The notes beneath the pieces are model-generated. The model worked only from the letters and a program-made list of their open reading frames with translations. It was not told the DNA's origin and did no database searches. The position numbers were made by a program, and so were the translations under genes. Shown here piece by piece: positions 35,544-47,401 of a DNA stretch of 64,000 nucleotides (position 1 is its first letter; each line of letters starts with the position of its first letter). Source of the stretch: Fragosphaeria purpurea (Eukaryota; Ascomycota; Sordariomycetes; Ophiostomatales; Ophiostomataceae); NCBI GenBank assembly GCA_002778095.1, contig PCDL01000022.1, positions 1,674,001 through 1,738,000 of the forward strand, given 5' to 3'.

Positions 35544-36122
35544 ATGACTTCGCCAACTTCCACTGCCGCCATACCGTGGGCGTACCGCCTCATTCTCACC
35601 ACCATTGAGCCGCTTTTTGCGTTTTCGGGCGCGATCATGGCATTCCGGACGCCCGAGGCGTACCTGGCGGTCATGACGCGCGACGCGGCGGCCTTTGCGG
35701 AGCCGACCACGTTCCTGTACACGCAGCTGGGCGGCGCGTGGTTGTACTTTGCCTTTGTCGAGGCTGTGGTGCTGCGCCTCTTCCCCGCCGACACGAGCCT
35801 CTGGCGGGTTCTCATTGTGGGCATGCTGCTCAGCGACGGCGCCTACTGCCACGGCTGCGCGCAAGCCGTTGGCGGCTGGCAGTCCTGGGCGGACCTGACG
35901 CAGTGGACGCGAGAAGACTGGACCGTGTTTGCAACGACAGCGCCGATGGTGTTGGCGCGGGTGCTATTTGTCCTAGGCGTCGGTATCCGAAGCCGCCATG
36001 AGACTGGTCTCGCCAGCGGCAGCAGCGGCGATGATGGCGACTATGGCAACGACGGCGACAATGTCGGTAGTTCTACGGGATTGAGCACCGCGCCACTCCG
36101 TCACCATTCAAAAATGGCGTGA
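35544..36122 (+). CDS. DUF7704-type membrane protein, 192 aa
   Basis: Fungal integral membrane protein that resembles the DUF7704 family; no function is known. Intronless. The N-terminus IPWAYRLILTTIEPLFAFSGA matches the family opening (Pro-x-x-Tyr-Arg, then Glu-Pro-x-x-Ala in helix 1). Three more hydrophobic helices follow: about 60-82 (LGGAWLYFAFVEAVVLRLF), 90-110 (LWRVLIVGMLLSDGAYCHG) and 135-155 (FATTAPMVLARVLFVLGVG). The C-tail is low complexity, rich in Gly, Asp and Ser. An in-frame ATG at 35487 would add 19 residues, but the ATG at 35544 gives the usual family start. Context gives no hint of a pathway. Confidence 0.78.
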   Translation: MTSPTSTAAIPWAYRLILTTIEPLFAFSGAIMAFRTPEAYLAVMTRDAAAFAEPTTFLYTQLGGAWLYFAFVEAVVLRLFPADTSLWRVLIVGMLLSDGAYCHGCAQAVGGWQSWADLTQWTREDWTVFATTAPMVLARVLFVLGVGIRSRHETGLASGSSGDDGDYGNDGDNVGSSTGLSTAPLRHHSKMA

Positions 36123-36586
36123 GAGGAGAATAACAGTTACTGGCTTTGCAGACCAGAGTTCTGCCAGTGTTATAAAGCTATCAAAACATTGGCTGCAACC
36201 TGACTACAATGAAGACTAGTTTTTGGACAACAAGAGGACTAGTGAACTATGAAAGTAGGAAGAGGCTTGCTACCGTGGTGCATATGATGTATACCAAGGT
36301 GGCGGAGATGCTACAGCATTAAGAAGCTTTCATGTTTGTGATGAGTTAAGAACAGCAATGGCCTCTTAGTACTGCCAAACTGGACGTAGTAAGAAAGACG
36401 ACAATTGTACCTAAATGACGGAATGAATGTAGATAGAAATGGAATTACACAAAAGAATCAAGATCCCATCGCTGAACCCATGGTGTACAGAAACTCGAAA
36501 AAATAGTCCGAACAAAATAAAACAACAAACAAATCTCGGCCTCATCCACAACACGCACACACCACATAGCCTTCGCCTTGCCACGG
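36123..36586. other. 3' intergenic
   Basis: AT-rich interval between convergent genes. No gene seen. Confidence 0.6.
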
Positions 36587-39500
36587 CTAATGGAATTCGC
36601 CGACGCCGGGCCCAAAATGCTCACCTTTGGGCAGTTGTATCAGCGGACAAGCCTTGGCCTCGCAGCCTTCCGCGACCACGTTGTTGCCCCACCAGTCCAG
36701 CTCAATGTCGTTGTACTGCAGCGCGAAGAAGATGATGATGGCCGCAATGGCCAAGCCCGAGCTGAAGCTGGCGCTCAGGACGTAGTTGTAGCGCGACCAA
36801 AAGGACAGGTACCGGTTCTTGATCCAGATCCACGACACAAAGGCGATGGGGACGGCCGGCCACACGTAGCTCAGGTTGTACGGGGCCAGGCCGAGCGTGC
36901 CGGCGAGGAACGCAATGGGATGGGCTTGGCGCGCCCAGCGCAAAGCCGTCGACTCGGGTACTCTGTCGTTCGCGTTGGCCGCACCACCATCAGCACCGTC
37001 CGCGCCGGCGGCGGCCGCCGCACTCGCTTGGTCCGCCAGACGGGCTTCGTCCCTCCTGCGGATGGTGCGCTGCACCCACCAAAACACAATGGGCACGAGG
37101 ATACCCAGCGGGAACCCGACCAGCATGGCGGTGTACTGCCCGCCGGCGCCGAACACCTTCTTGGGGCCAATCGTGCCCCAGAGAACGGCCGCCGTGAAGA
37201 AGGTGTTGATGCCGGGACACGTGTAGTGGTTGGGCGCATCCTCGGTGCACACGCGCGGGATCTGATTCATCTGGAAGTTGAGCACGCCCGTGCAGACAAA
37301 CGTCGACACGACCGTGGCCACCAGCTGGGCCGTGAACGTGTGACGTGGCGGTACCTTGAGGTAATGGGCGAGCTTGAGATCCGAAGCAAAATTGATCGCG
37401 TGGGCGCAGGTCACGTAGCCGTACGACTTGAAGTAGTTCATGCTGAGGGCGTTTCCGTTGGACCAGGCGCCGCCGATAAACTCAGCGAGCACGTTGAGCG
37501 TGACCGGGACACCGGTCATGGCGTAGACGATGCCGCAGGGCACGACGAACACGATGCACAGCAGGATGCCGTAGAACACGACGCCGGGCGACGTATATGT
37601 TTCCCAATTGGCGATGCCGACCAGTCCAAACGCGACGGCCGTGACTAGGACGGCCATGTACCACCACTCCGACACCTCCGGGTACCGGGCCATGAGGCGG
37701 TTGTGGACGTCCTGATACGTGCTCTCCGAGTTGGCATTGGAGTCGTTGCCGTGGCCACCAAGTGCGTTGCTGTTGTTTCCATTCTTCTTCCATCTGAATA
37801 ACGGACGGACGACGTCACGGGCGCTGTAATACACGTTGCGCATCCCCGTGGTGAATTCGTAGCCGTGGTTGAGCCCTATGTAAACAATGGTCGCCGGGTA
37901 GATGGCGAAAAAGAAAATATAAATGGTCAGGTTGCCGGCCGCCATGTACGCGGGCGAGTACGTGACGTACTTGGCCTCGGAGAAGATGCTGCGCTCGTCG
38001 ATGATGCGCGAGATGTTGTAGACTTTGCCCGTGTTGTCAAAGACCCGGTTCGAGTTGATCGGCAGATAGGAGGTATAGTAGGCATTGGTAAACCACATGG
38101 CCAGCACGACAAAGGAGGCGACCACCAAGCCCAAAAAGTTGTTGAGCGTTGTGAAAAACGGCACCACCAACGGATCGTAATTGAAGGTCACAATGTTCCA
38201 ATCAAACGTAGGCCACGGGTTGAACCCGAGACCGTTGTTTATACCGGTGAGGGCGGCGAGCTTCACATTGTTGGGGGAAATCCAGGTCATCCAGCTAAAT
38301 AAGCTCAGCGCCTGGAACAGAAAGTTGGGAAACCAAAAGTACACAAACATGGCGGAAAACGACAGCAGGAAGAACTTCATGCGGGTGGCACGCCAGATCG
38401 AGCCAAAGGGGGTCTTCACGGGACCGCGCTGTTCCGAGTGAAAGGCCTCGTTCAGGGCGATCGTGACGAGGCTGGTGGGCCACACGCAGTAGGCCGGGTA
38501 GACCAAAAAACGGCGCGACAGGCCCGCCAGGCCGTAGCCGATCAAATTGGTAGACAACCCCACGAGAATTTGGTAGCTGAACTGGCCCGCAAAGGGCTGG
38601 TTAAAGTACACGGGCAGGTACTGCGTCCAGATGATGTTGTTGGTGTAGGGTGTGTTGAAAGCGACATTGGCCATGATCGTGATGAGCATGTGTTCCTTCT
38701 TGTTGAACGGGCCGGGGTTGAGACTGATGCGCGTGCGGGCCACGGAGTGGCCAAAGACGGTTGCGGGCAGATGGAAGCCCCAGTCCGGCACAGTCTTTTC
38801 CCAGAGTTTGCCTACGGGATACGACAGCAGCTGGGCGACGTTACTCAGAACGGTAATGGACGGCTGGCGAATGGAAAAGAGCTGGTTGATGAAGGCCAGG
38901 GCAATGGAGAACCCGATGCCGATCGTCCAGGCCCGGATCGTGGAACAAGGAGTATTGGGGTCGTCCCGGTTGCTCACAACGGCACGCACTTCGGCGTACG
39001 GGCTGTTGTTCGTAATGAGAGCAGCCTCGACCTTCATCTCGTAGATGAGGTCCTCGTGTTTCTCCGGTTGGTCGAAGACATGTTGGCTTCCTGAGGTGTA
39101 AAGAGTTAGCTACCATGAGACTTGACATCATTCCAGGCATCTAGTGAGCAACCGGTTTACATACCAACAAACTCCTTGATCTTTTGAAGGGCAGTGTGCG
39201 GAAAGTTGGGATCATTTTCGTGCATGCGGTACACATTTGTCAGAAGCTACAAGAAAGTTAGACGAAGGGCCACGGAATTTTTCAAGGCTTAGAAGTCGAG
39301 TTGACCACGTACCGTCCGCACTTCTTCGGTGCTCATCTGACCAGCCAAAGCTTTGGCCTCAGCCAGATCGGCCTCAGTGACGTTGAGTTGGCTATTTCGT
39401 AAGTAAATAAGGCAGGTAAACCGCAAAGCAAGAGTGTCACGGGAGGAAGATTAGCTGGACGTGAGAAGGGCACTCACGTTTCAACGGTGTTGTCAGTTGG

Positions 39501-39727
39501 CAAGTCAGGGCCCACGAGGACCCTCTAATAAAGAGTTAGCTAGAAGCATTTCGTGAGAGCTTGGGAAATATTTTTGTGCATCGACGGATTGCTCGATCTC
39601 TAATGGGGGGTCTCCCAAACATAATAAAAAAAACAAAATGAAAACATACGATTGCCTTCTCTTTTGATCCGGTTTTCTTCTCCTCCGCAGCCGGCAAAGG
39701 CTCGGAGAACACGCCTTGGGTAGCCAT
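36587..39727 (-). CDS. OPT-family oligopeptide transporter, 929 aa, five exons
   Basis: Proton-coupled importer of small peptides or glutathione-like compounds in the plasma membrane. Minus-strand exons: 39727-39650, 39524-39478, 39391-39313, 39246-39165 and 39090-36587, all GT-AG and in phase (0, 2, 0, 1). The small 5' exons encode the hydrophilic N-tail (ATQGVFSEPLPAAEE, then NVTEADLAEAKALAG). The long last exon carries the OPT motifs: NSPYAEVRAVVSNRDDP at its start, NPGPFNKKEH about 100 residues on, and many membrane helices. A cytoplasmic insert near residue 540 is Asn/Gly/Ser-rich (NGNNSNALGGHGNDSN). Another Ala/Gly-rich loop lies at about 780-805. The end (CEAKACPLIQLPKGEHFGPG) is the conserved OPT tail. 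Substrate specificity is not readable from sequence. Confidence 0.94.
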
Positions 39728-42700
39728 ACCGTTATGACCGTGGACGTCGGTAAATAAAGCAGAGGACGGCGGTGATGAAAAAAAAGAAAAAAGAAAAAAG
39801 GCAAGTAATATCACGAACACGTCGCGCGGCGGAAAAGAGAAGAAAAAATTGTCGAGCTCTTTCACCCCTGTCTCCGGAAGCTGGGTAGCTTCGGTTAAAT
39901 AGGGAGACGGAAAAGGTGAAAATGGGAAAACGACATGATTCTCCAGATAAGGGATGATATTGCCTTCAGAATCTGAGCAATGGCGCAAACTCAGGAGCAA
40001 TCACGCGCCGTATCAGTCGGTTGGTACGTAGGGCGTTGGAACGAAAAATAAAAAGCCCCAAGAAAATTGTCAAGTTCTTCGTGTGGAACGCGGGAATCTT
40101 TGAGCGAGAGAAAAGAGAAGACCAAACGATAGAGTTTAAGGGGGGGACGACGTTTGTAAATGAACATGCTATATTACAAAGGTGGATGGTGGTCTTCCGG
40201 GCCGCCAAGGCAAAATGCAGCGGTATGCTTTTCTTAGCAGCTCTGGGCGCATAATAACAAACGAGGCAAAAAACGGGATGAGGAGGTGGGAAGAAAATGC
40301 AAAAGAGGAGGGATCACGAAGGCCAGCCGAACCAACAGACACGCGCAAAAAAGGCAAAATGGAAGAGATGAAAAATGAACAAGACAAGATGTCGCAAGAT
40401 AATCGTAACGAGGCGTCATGAGCCAACCCGTATGTCGTCGTTATCTTTCCATTCTTCATTCTGTATTTCGCAGAGTAGAACGTACAACCTTCCTGAAAAG
40501 GAAATCATTGAGACCATGTCTTTTCTATTTTTTGTTTTTATTTTGTTTTTGTCTTATTTCTTTAAAGGCGACCAACAGACAACCACTTTCTTTGACAAAT
40601 TCCAGAAGGTAGCTTTGAGTTCACCGATAACGTTTACTCTTTTCTATGTGGTCTCTTTGGATGTTTGATATTCGTGAACAACCTTGCGAGTAACGGCACC
40701 GGATGTCTCTTCGTTGTAATGCCTTTTTAAGTTGTGCAACGAAATCTGTGCAAGAAAAGCTGATGAGGATGAGTTCTTACCAATAAATGAGCCTACATAC
40801 CCCAGATTTTTTATATACTTTCAGATATAAATTCGGCCATCCTATACACAAATATATATAGACCCATGTTAACTTTTACATACCCAATCCACACCGTTAC
40901 ATTTCCTTCTCGTTTCCGCTGTGCTTGTAAGATAAGAAGCGTCACGTAGTGTTGGGGAAAGGCGGGTGATGAGCAAGCAAAGACGATATGCCTCGTTTGC
41001 AGAAACGAAAAATATGGGAAGGTAATCTACAGTTTGCGGCACGGCCGCGTCAGGACATCCGAATGAACGACAGCGTAACACAGCATACAAAGAGAGACGC
41101 TCACGGTCATTATATTCTCATTCCTGTTTGAGAAACTAAAATATTGCGTGATAAAGCGAGTGTCTGGGCGCTTAATGGGGTGAAGGAAAGTGTAAGCCAA
41201 CACCCAACATGTCAACCTATACCACTGTCTTCGTGGCGAGATATCGAAAGAAAAGCATGCCTTTTTTTGCCAATGCCCCCAAATGCCATAAATAGCCTAT
41301 TTCTTGGCATACTCTTGGTATTATATATAGTTTTCCCATTCTGAAATCGGAAGGACACTTTTGCACGAAGACTGAACGTTGGTTTGCTCTTGCATTTGTC
41401 ACTGTTGGCGCTGCACATCTTCAGTCAGACGATAACAGCATCGTGAAGCACCAAAGAAAGAAAATTGCTACGACCAATTATAGTAGAGATAAAATGCAGA
41501 CACGAAAAAGAGTGCATTCAACAACATCAACTTTGCTCTCATCGTTGATGTCGGCTATATACAACCCCTTGTGCCCCCACATATAGCGATAAACAATATG
41601 AAGACTTCGCGGAGCGTCGGATAATAAGGCAAAGACCGGCTACAACTTTACAAGCAGCCTTGAAGGCCAGACTGAAACTGAGACATCTCCACAGCGGAAA
41701 GAGGCAGTTGAGCTCCGACATTGTCAGAGACGGAGCTGTCTTTCGGCTGACAAAGTCACAGGGAAACGAGAAATGCGCGTAGGCATACTAATAATGCGCC
41801 TTAAAAGGCAAGAGGAAAAAAATAACAAATCTAAACCTGAATCGTGCGGTGGGTCGTTTTGCCTCATTCTTTTTTGGGCCGGGGGGGTATTATTTTTGTC
41901 TTCAAGTGAACTCATAATAGCATTGTTTCTCTTATGTCAAAAAAAAATATTTTGCAAAGGAAATGGCCATACAAAATGTTGTGTATAATAAACACATAGA
42001 AGACTTGATAGAATCATTGTACAACAACCAATACAAGACCTGATTTGAAAGGCCCATTATGTATTTCGTAACCCGGTGCTAGTAACCTTCGAAGGATCAG
42101 CAAAATCCTTTCGTGGCTGGCTACCGAATCCTTCCTATCAAAGTCTTCATCAACGGCCCGCCCCGGCCCGTGAAGGAACAACGCATTGTTCACGTTTCTC
42201 TATACCAAACGAAATTGTCATTACTAAAGCTGCTTGAGTTGGGCAACACGCTGGAGAATCAGCTTTTCTGGATAGGACGCAAATCTCAGAATTAGCTATG
42301 CCATCGCAAAGTTCACGTTGCGAGATTGCCTATCACAAAGATCACGTCCGCACCGCCCCAAATTTAATAAATTAAAATCAACAGATTCTACGACGCCAAC
42401 GTAAATGGCAACAAAAATCATGTCGTCTACGTCGTGTTTTTTTTACAGTAGACAAACGCTATAGCGACGGTGATGAATGTTACTGCGTGTGCTGAACTTT
42501 GGCAGACCAGTGGGACGTGGTGGAGCTACGAAAAGTTTCCTAGCTACCTTATGGTCACATTTGACAAGACGTTGGCCAAAGGAATTGTTGCCTTTTATTG
42601 TCTTCAACCCTAAGTCGACGTCGAAATCGAACGGTTTTTTAACTGTGGAATGACCATGCTTTCTCGTGGATAAGGCAAATGACGTTGTCAGGGCATTGCT

Positions 42701-42992
42701 CAACTCGTCTTAGCGGCACTTTGGCGCGCCGGAATAAAGCGGGGCGGCTCGGCCAGAGCTGTGGTGTCGGGACCCAGCCGGTTCGTTCTTTCCTTTCTGA
42801 TCTTTTGCTGTGATCACGCAAAACGCCACACTTCCGCACAACGTCGTCCCACATGGCATGTTTATGAAGCTGGGGGTGCGGGTGAAGAGCCATGCTCGCA
42901 AAACAAATTTTCGTCGAATAAACCGGGCACAACAGCCACAGCCGCAAGCCCCTCTTCTCACACGCTTTCCGTCGGCCAATTACCCCGCAGCC
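39728..42992. other. AT-rich gene-free interval
   Basis: About 3.3 kb without a supported gene, visibly richer in A and T than the flanking DNA between 40,000 and 42,650, with many TATA-like words (for example 40810-40862). Short open frames on both strands lack domains. The composition would fit an old repeat degraded by point mutation, but I could not match any transposon protein or find terminal repeats. The last 300 bases are GC-rich leader of the monooxygenase gene. Confidence 0.5.
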
Positions 42993-44692
42993 ATGCCGGC
43001 CGCCGAGCCCCGAGATGGCCTGATGATTGACCGCGTGGCCGTCATCGGCGCCGGTCCCTGTGGCCTTGCAGCAGCCAAGTAAGCACGGCACAGCTGGGAT
43101 TTTGCGCGTTGAGGTGGCAGGAAAGAATACAGAAGCGGCAGCACAGCTGAACGGACTTAGGTATCTGGCGGCCGAGAACAAGTTTGCCAAAATCGATGTC
43201 TTTGAACAGCGGGCAACGCCCGGCGGCCTCTGGAACTACACGGCAACCAATGCGCCGAACACCGACTTTGCCATTCCGCGGACACTGCCCACTACGCGAA
43301 ACGACGTACCCGTTCGCACCGATGGCAGCGCGGCCGCGCAGTTTGTCTCGCCGGTGTACGACACGCTCGAAACGAACATCCCCTACACGCTCATGAACTA
43401 CAGCGACCTCCCCTTCCCAGACGACACGCCGCTGTTCCCCCATCATACAGCCGTCAACGCGTACCTCCATGTTTATGCGAAGGACGTCCAGCCCTTTCTC
43501 CACCTGGAGACCCAAGTGGTGTCTGCAAAAAAAATAAAGCTGTCTGGCGAGGCCGGGCCGCCGTGCCCAAAAGCCGTTTGGGAGCTGGAACTGCTGGATC
43601 TGCGCAACCAGATTCGGCGGACCGTGCAGTATGATGCCGTGCTGGTGGCCAGCGGCCACTACAACGACCCCTTCGTGCCGGACATTGCCGGCCTGGCTGC
43701 CTTTGACCGGGCGCATCCGGGCGTCGTGATCCACTCCAAGTTCTACCGGCGTCCGGACGATTTCACCGCCAAGGTGCGTCCCATTTCTTCATACTTTTTT
43801 TTTGGACCGTAATCACGTTGCTAACGGGCACCAGAAAGTTGTCGTTGTGGGCAACTCGGCCTCGGGCATCGACATTAGTGCGCAGGTGGCGACGGTCGCG
43901 CAGTCGCCCGTATTTGTGTCCGAGAAAGAAGCGGCAGCACCACCCGCAGACGTGCAAGCCCTAGAGGACTGGGCCTGTCTGAAGCCCGAAATCGTGCAGT
44001 TTCTGCCAGAGTCGCGGGCGGTTCGTTTTGCCGACGGTTCGGTGGTGGGCGACATCGACGCCGTCATCTTTTGTACTGGCTACTTGTACTCGTTTCCCTT
44101 CCTCCGTAACACCGACACAGAAAAAGACGACAACACGGCCATTATCACGGACGGTGCCTATGCGCGCCATCTGTACCAGCACATTCTGTACATTGAAGAC
44201 CCGAGTTTGGCGTTTCTGGGCATCCCACAGCGCATCGTGCCGATGCCCATTGCCGAAGCACAGAGCGCCTGGGTGGCGCGGCTGTGGGCCAACCGGCTGC
44301 CGATGCCGACAATGGCGGAGATGCGTGCGTGGGAGACGCAGACGCTGCAGAAAAAGGGTGCGAGCAAACTCGTGCACAACCTGGCGTTCCCACAGGATGT
44401 GATATACATCAACTGGCTGCACGACCGCAGCCTCGAAGCAGTGCCACGGCCGGAGCGGGGGCTGGCGAACGGCGGAGCCGGCAAGATTCCGCCGTACTGG
44501 GGCGAGGAGAAAGCCTGGGTACGCCAGCGGTTCCCGCTCATCAAGGCGGCCAACCGTGCCCTGGGTGACAAACGGAACGAGGTTAGAACGCTCGAACAGC
44601 TGGGGTTTGACTTTTATGCCTGGAAGGCAACCAAGGCGGCAGAAGAGAAGGAGGCAGCGGATGGAAAGAACCCGGAAACAGCGTTAATTTGA
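42993..44692 (+). CDS. Flavin-containing monooxygenase-like protein, 518 aa, two introns
   Basis: FAD- and NADPH-dependent monooxygenase of the FMO type, which oxygenates N or S atoms of small molecules. Exons are 42993-43078, 43161-43773 and 43835-44692, with donors GTAAGC and GTGCGT, acceptors TAG and CAG, and phases that agree. The FAD site is IGAGPCGLAAAK at residues 18-29, joined by intron 1 to YLAAEN. DVFEQRATPGGLWNY is the expected continuation. The FMO identifying region is PGVVIHSKFYRRP, where the usual Phe-x-Gly is changed. The NADPH site is VVVVGNSASGIDIS at the start of exon 3. FCTGYLYSFPF fits the later conserved block. It converges with the cupin gene and lies next to the TTTGCCG-bearing block, but I found no such site in its own promoter. 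Confidence 0.88.
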
Positions 44693-44932
44693 TATTCTAG
44701 CATGCAATTAAAATCTCTCTCGCTGTCACCTGCGAAGTTTGAATCGTATTGTGGGATTGTGCGTCGAAGTACGCATCCGGATGTCAAGTAAGGGACCAAG
44801 ATACATTTGTTCTCAAAAGGTCTATTATGAAAGATGTTCTATTGAGGTTTGTATAAAAAAAAATAACAGAGCCCACCTCCGGTGTACCTGCCACAGTTCC
44901 CGCCTCGTCTGCCTCTTCCGCCGCGTAATCAA

Positions 44933-45520
44933 TCAGCTTCTCGTGGCTGGCAGTTTTACATCGTCGATGTTGTCGTCCAGAAGCGCGCCGCCAACCTCGA
45001 TCGGCTCGCAGTCTTGCAGAACAAATGCCATGCGTGCCCACTCGGTCGAACTGGGATTGCGCCAGGCATGCATCGTTCCGCGCTGGACGACGATGTCACC
45101 GCGGTGCAGTGCACGCACCTCGCCCGAGTCCAAGATCATCTCCACGGCGCCCTCGAGCACAATGCCGTAGTCGAGACTGCGCGTGCGGTGCATTGCAGGT
45201 CGGTTGGCCGGTCGGAAGTCTACGACGCGGCACACGGTGCCCCCCTTCTTCACCAGACCGAGCGTACCGCTGGCCATTGTCTTTTCGTGTTCGCGAACGT
45301 CGGCGTCGCCGTTGAGTGAGGGCGGGAATGTGGATGTGGTGAAGGCCACGGACATGGCCACCTGGCCGTCACGCACGCTCATCCAGGAGGCATCTTGCTC
45401 CGAGTGAATGATGGCCTTGCCCGTTGCGGCGTCGTGCGTGGTCACGTACTGGCGGATGGGCGGCAACGACGATATTTGGGTTGTGCCGTTGCTGGCTTCT
45501 TGCGAGTTGTTGACAGTCAT
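44933..45520 (-). CDS. Small cupin-domain protein, 195 aa, intronless
   Basis: Single-domain cupin beta barrel, likely metal-binding and cytosolic. Cupin motif 1 is present as HRTRSLDYGIVLEG, with the second His of the usual HxH changed to Thr and Asp in place of the Glu. Motif 2 is intact as GDIVVQRGTMHAWRN. The N-terminal third (residues 1-75) holds a second, more divergent strand set with WMSVRDG. The small size excludes the two-domain ring-cleaving dioxygenases. Proteins of this type are often found beside aromatic or heterocycle catabolic genes, where they may act as isomerases, hydrolases or sensors; which one applies here is unknown. The promoter carries TTTGCCGA half-sites shared with the neighbouring cluster genes. 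The start ATG (MTVNNSQ) is the only one that gives a normal N-terminus. Confidence 0.85.
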   Translation of the reverse strand: MTVNNSQEASNGTTQISSLPPIRQYVTTHDAATGKAIIHSEQDASWMSVRDGQVAMSVAFTTSTFPPSLNGDADVREHEKTMASGTLGLVKKGGTVCRVVDFRPANRPAMHRTRSLDYGIVLEGAVEMILDSGEVRALHRGDIVVQRGTMHAWRNPSSTEWARMAFVLQDCEPIEVGGALLDDNIDDVKLPATRS

Positions 45521-45931
45521 TTTTGAGAGGCGTAAGACGGCGCAGATTCGTGATTTGAATTGAGGCGACGAGAACCAAAGAACAAAGAAAGCACCAAGTA
45601 ATCTCGGGCACATTCGAATAATGAATAGCACCACGGGACGGAAAGATGGAGCAATTCAATATTAGACTACGGTTTGCCGATGCGTCGGTAATGTCCGGAG
45701 ATGGCTTGTGTCTTAGCGGACTCCTTTTGCCGATTCCCATAATGTGCGCAGAGTTTACCGATCCTACAAAAACGCCCCCCGGAATAGAAATAGCGTTTCA
45801 ACTACGTATACCTCGCTTACGGTAGCAAACTAGGGAGATTGATTTGCCAAGGAAAATAAATAATCACATTTGAGGTGTTCTAGACGTGGCGTGTTTTCTG
45901 TCTCTCCCGCAACAGGCATGCCATCTCAAAT
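45521..45931. promoter_or_regulatory. Cupin promoter / FAH 3' region with TTTGCCGA half-sites
   Basis: Non-coding. It holds TTTGCCGA at 45673-45680, followed after 4 bases by an imperfect inverse copy (TCGGTAA at 45685-45691), a second TTTGCCGA at 45726-45733 and a variant TTTACCGA at 45754-45761. The same word forms perfect palindromes in the other two promoters of this block. Confidence 0.55.
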
Positions 45932-47401
45932 CTAGTTTCTACTGCGCGCGGCCAAGACTTTCCCTCCGCACGATCCGAAGCCTACTTTGCCGGACATGCC
46001 CCTGGTGTTTGCCGCATGCGAGCCATCGATGCTCGCTCGGAACTCCACCTCGTCTCCGTCTTCTAGGTACCGGCGTAGAATCGAGGAAGGTTGTAGCGAC
46101 TCGGATGCACCCGTGACGGCGTGAAGCTCTCGGGGCGTCTGACCGTCCTCAGTGGCTTCCAGCAGGCAGCCAATTTCCTCCATCCTAGGCCCAGACAACG
46201 TACCAGTCGCAAGTAAATCGCCCGTCCGTAAGGGGCAGCCACCGGACGTGTGATGAGCCAGCATCTGAGGGAAAGAAAATATGACATTTCGCGTGTTGCA
46301 ACGGGAGAAGTGGTAACGGTGTCCGCGAGCTACTTGGTTAGAATGACGGGCCGAAAAATACACAATTTTACAGAACAGACTGAACGCACAGATGAATGAG
46401 ACATCGATGGGAATATCGTAGACGGTTTGTTGACGGCCCTCGGCAAGATACGAAAGGACGTCCGTTCCCGTCTTTACGGGCTCGGTCTTGTAAGGCTCAA
46501 GAGCATCGGGCGTGACAATCCAAGGCGATATCGTCGTGCAGAAGCTTTTTCCGTTGAACGGTCCCAGTGGCTGAGCTTCCCAGCGCTGAACGTCCCGCGA
46601 AGACCAGTCATTGAGTAGCACAAAGCCGAATATGTGGTCTTCTGCCTGTTGGACGTCGATGGGCTCGCCAAAGGCGTTACCCTGGGCGATGAAGGCGCCA
46701 AATTCGACCTCAAAGTCGAGTTTTCGTGAGGGTGCAAATGTGGGCTGGCCGTCCAGAGCGTATTGGCCATACGGGCGGTGAAACGACGTCCCGGATACCA
46801 CGATCGACGACGCTCGTCCCGAGTAGGCAACGGGCAAATTCGTGTAGTTGGGGTTGCGCGGTTGGCCAGGCCGGAAGATGCGAGCGCACTGAACGCTGTC
46901 AGTAGGATGCGAGAGTCGAAGCAATTGTACGGCAATCAATGCAAATTAACGCACATTATCAGCGTGGTAGATACCGACAAAAAAATCGGTGTATCCGCCG
47001 ATGGCCATAGGCAGATGCATCGTCACGTCAGACAGCGGAACGAGCAACCGCCTCCGTCGATCCGCGTGGTCGCGAAGTTGCAGCCCCAGAGCAGTGTCTG
47101 CCTTTAGGATCTCTTGCAAAAAGGCACGGACACGACGGTGCACAGTTCGTCCCAGTGCGGCGTACTCGTTTAAATTCGGAGCCTCGAGGGTCGTGGTATC
47201 AAATTCCAACTCCGCCAGCATACCCTCCCGGGCGAGGCCTTTCAGATCAAGAACATGCTCTCCAATGGCCGTACCAATGCGCGGCTCACTGGAGGTACGG
47301 TTGCTGCTACTGTTGTTGTTTTTGTTGTAGCTGAATACGCCGTATGGCAAGTTGGCCAACGAAAAATCGCAGCCATGCGGCACGTCTACCCACGAAGCCA
47401 T
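45932..47401 (-). CDS. Fumarylacetoacetase-family hydrolase, 447 aa, three exons
   Basis: C-C bond hydrolase of the fumarylacetoacetate hydrolase (FAH) family; the founding enzyme performs the last step of tyrosine/homogentisate degradation, yielding fumarate and acetoacetate. Minus-strand exons are 47401-46955, 46888-46390 and 46329-45932, with GT-AG junctions and phases 0 and 1. Family blocks: DVPHGCDFSLANLPYGVFS at the N-terminus, YTDFFVGIYHADN, LPVAYSGRASSIVVSG, FEVEFGAFIAQGN (metal-binding Glu residues), LLNDWSSRDVQRWE (metal Asp and catalytic Arg region), and MLAHHTSGGCPLRTGDLLATGTLSG. These match full-length eukaryotic FAH, but no homogentisate dioxygenase or maleylacetoacetate isomerase lies nearby. 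A paralog working on another diketo acid is therefore likely. An in-frame upstream ATG at 47440 is possible, but 47401 gives the family N-terminus. Confidence 0.92.

Noticed and set aside
42113..42295. Short frame with a faint retroelement-integrase-like look
   Set aside because: Too short; no catalytic motif, no terminal repeats, no neighbouring reverse transcriptase.
42700..42992. TTTGCCG-type site before the monooxygenase gene
   Set aside because: Only loose matches (TTTGGCG) were seen, so the gene is not counted in the regulon.
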